Source: Pseudomonadota bacterium (lineage in GTDB: Bacteria; Pseudomonadota; Alphaproteobacteria; Reyranellales; Reyranellaceae). Taken from it: a stretch of DNA of 35,923 nucleotides. The position numbers were made by a program, and so were the translations under genes. Positions 33,830 to 35,923 of this stretch are shown piece after piece (position 1 is the stretch's first letter; every line of letters starts with the position of its first letter). The stretch lies in the NCBI GenBank assembly GCA_023416135.1, contig JAEZIF010000055.1, forward strand, positions 1-35,923. The letters are read 5' to 3'. The notes beneath the pieces were generated by a model. The model was not told where the DNA came from, searched no databases, and was given only the letters and a program-made list of their open reading frames with translations.

Positions 33830-34678
33830 ATGAAATTTACCGGTACCGACTCCTACGTCGCCAGCGACGACCTGCGCGTGGCGGTCAACGCCTCGATTGC
33901 GCTGCAGCGGCCGCTGCTGATCAAGGGTGAACCCGGCACCGGCAAGACCGTGCTGGCGCACGAGGTCGCCAAGGCGATCGGCGCGCCGTTGATCGAATGG
34001 CACATCAAGTCGACGACCAAGGCCCAGCAGGGTCTCTATGAATACGATGCTGTCTCCCGCCTGCGTGACAGCCAGCTCGGCGACGAGCGCGTGAAGGACA
34101 TCCGCAACTACATCAAGCGCGGCAAGCTGTGGGAGGCCTTCACCTCGGAGAAGCGGCCGGTGCTGTTGATCGACGAGATCGACAAGGCCGACATCGAGTT
34201 CCCCAATGACCTGCTGCTCGAGCTCGATCGCATGGAGTTCTACGTCTACGAAACACAGGAGGTCGTGAAGGCGGCGCAACGGCCGGTGGTGATGATCACC
34301 TCCAACAACGAGAAGGAGCTTCCCGACGCCTTCCTGCGCCGCTGCTTTTTCCACTACATTCGTTTCCCTGATCGCGAAATCATGACCCAGATCGTGGACG
34401 TTCACTTCCCCGACCTGCAGCGCAACCTGCTGCGCGAGGCGCTGAACATCTTCTACGACATCCGCGAAGTGCCCGGCCTGAAGAAGAAGCCTTCGACGTC
34501 GGAGCTGCTCGACTGGCTGAAGCTCCTGATGGTCGAGGAGATGCCGCCGGAGGCGTTGCGGTCGAAGGACTCCAAGCAGCTCATTCCGCCGCTCCACGGC
34601 GCGCTGCTCAAGAACGAGCAGGACGTGCACCTCTTCGAGCGTCTGGCCTTCATGGCGCGGCGGGAGCAGCGCCAGTAG
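33830..34678 (+). CDS. MoxR-type AAA+ ATPase
   Basis: A 282-residue AAA+ protein of the MoxR group. Walker A is GEPGTGKT (residues 33-40), Walker B is VLLIDEIDKAD (111-121), and sensor-type MITSNNEKELPDAFLRRCFFHYI follows. The start MKFTGTDSYVASDDL at 33830 matches the family better than the open frame at 33755, whose extra 25 residues look noncoding. MoxR ATPases work with VWA-domain partners in maturing or assembling other protein complexes, and such a partner follows 15 bases later. The client complex is not identified here. Confidence 0.93.
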   Translation: MKFTGTDSYVASDDLRVAVNASIALQRPLLIKGEPGTGKTVLAHEVAKAIGAPLIEWHIKSTTKAQQGLYEYDAVSRLRDSQLGDERVKDIRNYIKRGKLWEAFTSEKRPVLLIDEIDKADIEFPNDLLLELDRMEFYVYETQEVVKAAQRPVVMITSNNEKELPDAFLRRCFFHYIRFPDREIMTQIVDVHFPDLQRNLLREALNIFYDIREVPGLKKKPSTSELLDWLKLLMVEEMPPEALRSKDSKQLIPPLHGALLKNEQDVHLFERLAFMARREQRQ

Positions 34679-34693
34679 GGAGCAGCAGATCCC

Positions 34694-35875
34694 ATGTTCA
34701 CAAACTTCTTTCTCGAACTGCGCCAGGCCAAGGTGCCGGTCTCCATCAAGGAGTACCTGGCGCTGATGGAAGCGATGGATAAGCATGTCGCCGACTACAG
34801 CGTCGACGACTTCTACTATCTATCGCGCTCTATCCTGGTGAAGGACGAGCGTAACCTCGACAAGTTCGACAAGGTGTTCGGCCACGTCTTCAAGGGCCTC
34901 GAGGCGCCGGCCGGCGAGGGCGCCACCGCCGAGATCCCCGAGGAATGGCTGCGCAAGCTCGCCGAGAAGCTGCTGACCGACGACGAAAAGGCCCAGATCG
35001 AGGCGATGGGCGGCTGGGAGAAGCTCATGGAGACGCTGAAGAAGCGTCTCGAGGAGCAGCAGAAGCGCCATCAGGGCGGCAGCAAGTGGATCGGCACCGC
35101 CGGCACCTCGCCGTTCGGCGCCTACGGCTTCAATCCCGAGGGCGTGCGCATCGGTCAGGACAAGAACCGCGAGGGCCGCGCCGTCAAGGTATGGGACAAG
35201 CGCGAGTACAAGAACCTCGACGACACCGTCGAGATCGGCACACGCAACATCAAGATCGCGTTGCGCCGCCTACGCAAGTTCGCGCGCGAGGGCGCCGAGG
35301 TCGAGCTCGACATGCCCGACACCATCCGCTCGACGGCGCGCAACGCCGGCTATCTCGACATCAAGATGGTCCCCGAGCGGCGCAACAAGGTGAAGCTCCT
35401 GCTGCTGTTCGACATCGGCGGCTCGATGGACGCGCACATCCGCGTCTGCGAGGAGCTGTTCTCGGCGGCGCGCTCGGAGTTCAAGCACCTCGAATTCTTC
35501 TACTTCCACAACTGCCTCTACGAGAAGCTGTGGAAGGACAATCGCCGCCGCCATGTCGACACCTACCCGACGCAGCAGCTGCTCCATACCTTCCCGCCTG
35601 ACTACAAGGTCATCTTCGTCGGCGACGCCTCGATGAGTCCCTACGAGATCGCCTATCCAGGCGGCTCGGTGGAGCACTGGAACGAGGAGGCGGGCCAGGT
35701 CTGGATCCAGCGCATGGCCGACACCTATCGCAGCATGGTGTGGCTGAACCCGGTGCCCGAGCGGCACTGGAGCTACACGCCCTCCATCCAACTGTTGCAG
35801 CAGCTATCTTCGAATCGCATGTTTCCGCTGACGCTCGGCGGCTTGGACAGTGCTATGAAGGAGCTGAACAAATAG
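34694..35875 (+). CDS. VWA domain protein, CoxE-like partner of MoxR
   Basis: A 393-residue cytoplasmic protein with a helical N-terminal half (about residues 1-130, with a coiled-coil-like EKLMETLKKRLEEQQKRHQ) and a C-terminal von Willebrand factor A domain (about 230-390). The metal-site (MIDAS) box is DIGGSMDAH at 240-248. The canonical D-x-S-x-S has Gly in place of the first Ser, as in several CoxE-type proteins, so metal binding may be altered. It is paired with the MoxR gene (15 bases), the usual chaperone module. An ATG at 34694 with a GGGAGCAG site is the start. Confidence 0.9.
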   Translation: MFTNFFLELRQAKVPVSIKEYLALMEAMDKHVADYSVDDFYYLSRSILVKDERNLDKFDKVFGHVFKGLEAPAGEGATAEIPEEWLRKLAEKLLTDDEKAQIEAMGGWEKLMETLKKRLEEQQKRHQGGSKWIGTAGTSPFGAYGFNPEGVRIGQDKNREGRAVKVWDKREYKNLDDTVEIGTRNIKIALRRLRKFAREGAEVELDMPDTIRSTARNAGYLDIKMVPERRNKVKLLLLFDIGGSMDAHIRVCEELFSAARSEFKHLEFFYFHNCLYEKLWKDNRRRHVDTYPTQQLLHTFPPDYKVIFVGDASMSPYEIAYPGGSVEHWNEEAGQVWIQRMADTYRSMVWLNPVPERHWSYTPSIQLLQQLSSNRMFPLTLGGLDSAMKELNK

Positions 35876-35885
35876 TCTTCGGAGC

Positions 35886-35923
35886 GCGGACCTCCAGGTC
35901 CGCTCAAGAATGCGGACCTGGAG
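35886..35923. repeat. Palindromic intergenic repeat, truncated by the window edge
   Basis: GCGGACCT (35886-35893) and AGGTCCGC (35896-35903) are exact inverted complements around CC. CTCCAGGTCCGC (35892-35903) and GCGGACCTGGAG (35912-35923) form a second, 12-bp hairpin that shares an arm with the first. So three alternating-orientation units occur in 38 bases. They lie 10 bases after the VWA stop and may act as a terminator or belong to a dispersed palindromic repeat family; the unit continues past the window. Confidence 0.8.

Noticed and set aside
33020..34786. A 588-codon open frame on the minus strand
   Set aside because: It is antisense to the cytochrome b and MoxR genes, whose motifs are intact in the other orientation.

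Overview
The window is a GC-rich, densely packed bacterial chromosome segment with 37 protein genes on both strands. The gene order tsaB-rimI-fur-olsB/plsC-miaB-phoH-ybeY-corC-lnt-XRE-metK is typical of Alphaproteobacteria. The Irr/Fur-type regulator, the DUF2333, TIGR02186 and MmcB proteins and a SAM-II type leader fit the same class. Palindromic GCGGACCT/AGGTCCGC intergenic repeats and the overall style suggest a Rhodospirillales/Reyranella-like genome, but the genus is inference. I see no rRNA, tRNA, CRISPR array, insertion sequence or phage genes.

Layout. 1-4169 (minus strand): a truncated LysE exporter, a GNAT, signal peptidase I, a YbaK-type deacylase, a DUF1932 dehydrogenase and a methyltransferase. 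4253-5033: gloB, with an apparent one-base frameshift. 5067-7165 (minus): an esterase-MFS pair. 7250-10573 (plus): DUF2333, TauE/SafE, TIGR02186 and a universal stress protein, a likely membrane/sulfur-compound module. 10574-12625: an AT-rich regulatory island, a NifU-like Fe-S protein and a Bax-like glucosaminidase. 12647-26297: the conserved housekeeping block (t6A synthesis, ribosomal acetylation, Fur, ornithine-lipid type acyltransferases, MiaB, PhoH/YbeY, CorC, Lnt, a PraR/PhrR-like XRE regulator, MetK). It is interrupted by a TusA gene and by a dehydrogenase/aldo-keto reductase pair. 26381-28579: an orphan type I secretion ABC exporter. 28625-30807 (minus): MmcB and two exported Sel1-repeat proteins. 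30808-31663: a long intergenic region. 31664-35875: a TetR regulator, a divergent cytochrome c'/cytochrome b pair and a MoxR-VWA pair. The last 38 bases are a palindromic repeat.

Most interesting signal. A 17-base motif, AGATATGCRYTYTTGCA, occurs three times and only in long intergenic regions: upstream of the XRE regulator, upstream of an unannotated stretch that reads like a small RNA, and upstream of the TetR gene. The RNA candidate (about 31205-31394) has consecutive hairpins whose loops are all C-rich and carry C3-5AA, and it ends in a strong intrinsic terminator. A degenerate copy of its last hairpin lies in the 3' region after the TetR gene. Together these suggest a small regulatory circuit (XRE factor, sRNA, TetR) that ordinary gene annotation would miss. 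A second regulatory RNA, a SAM-II type aptamer, precedes metK.
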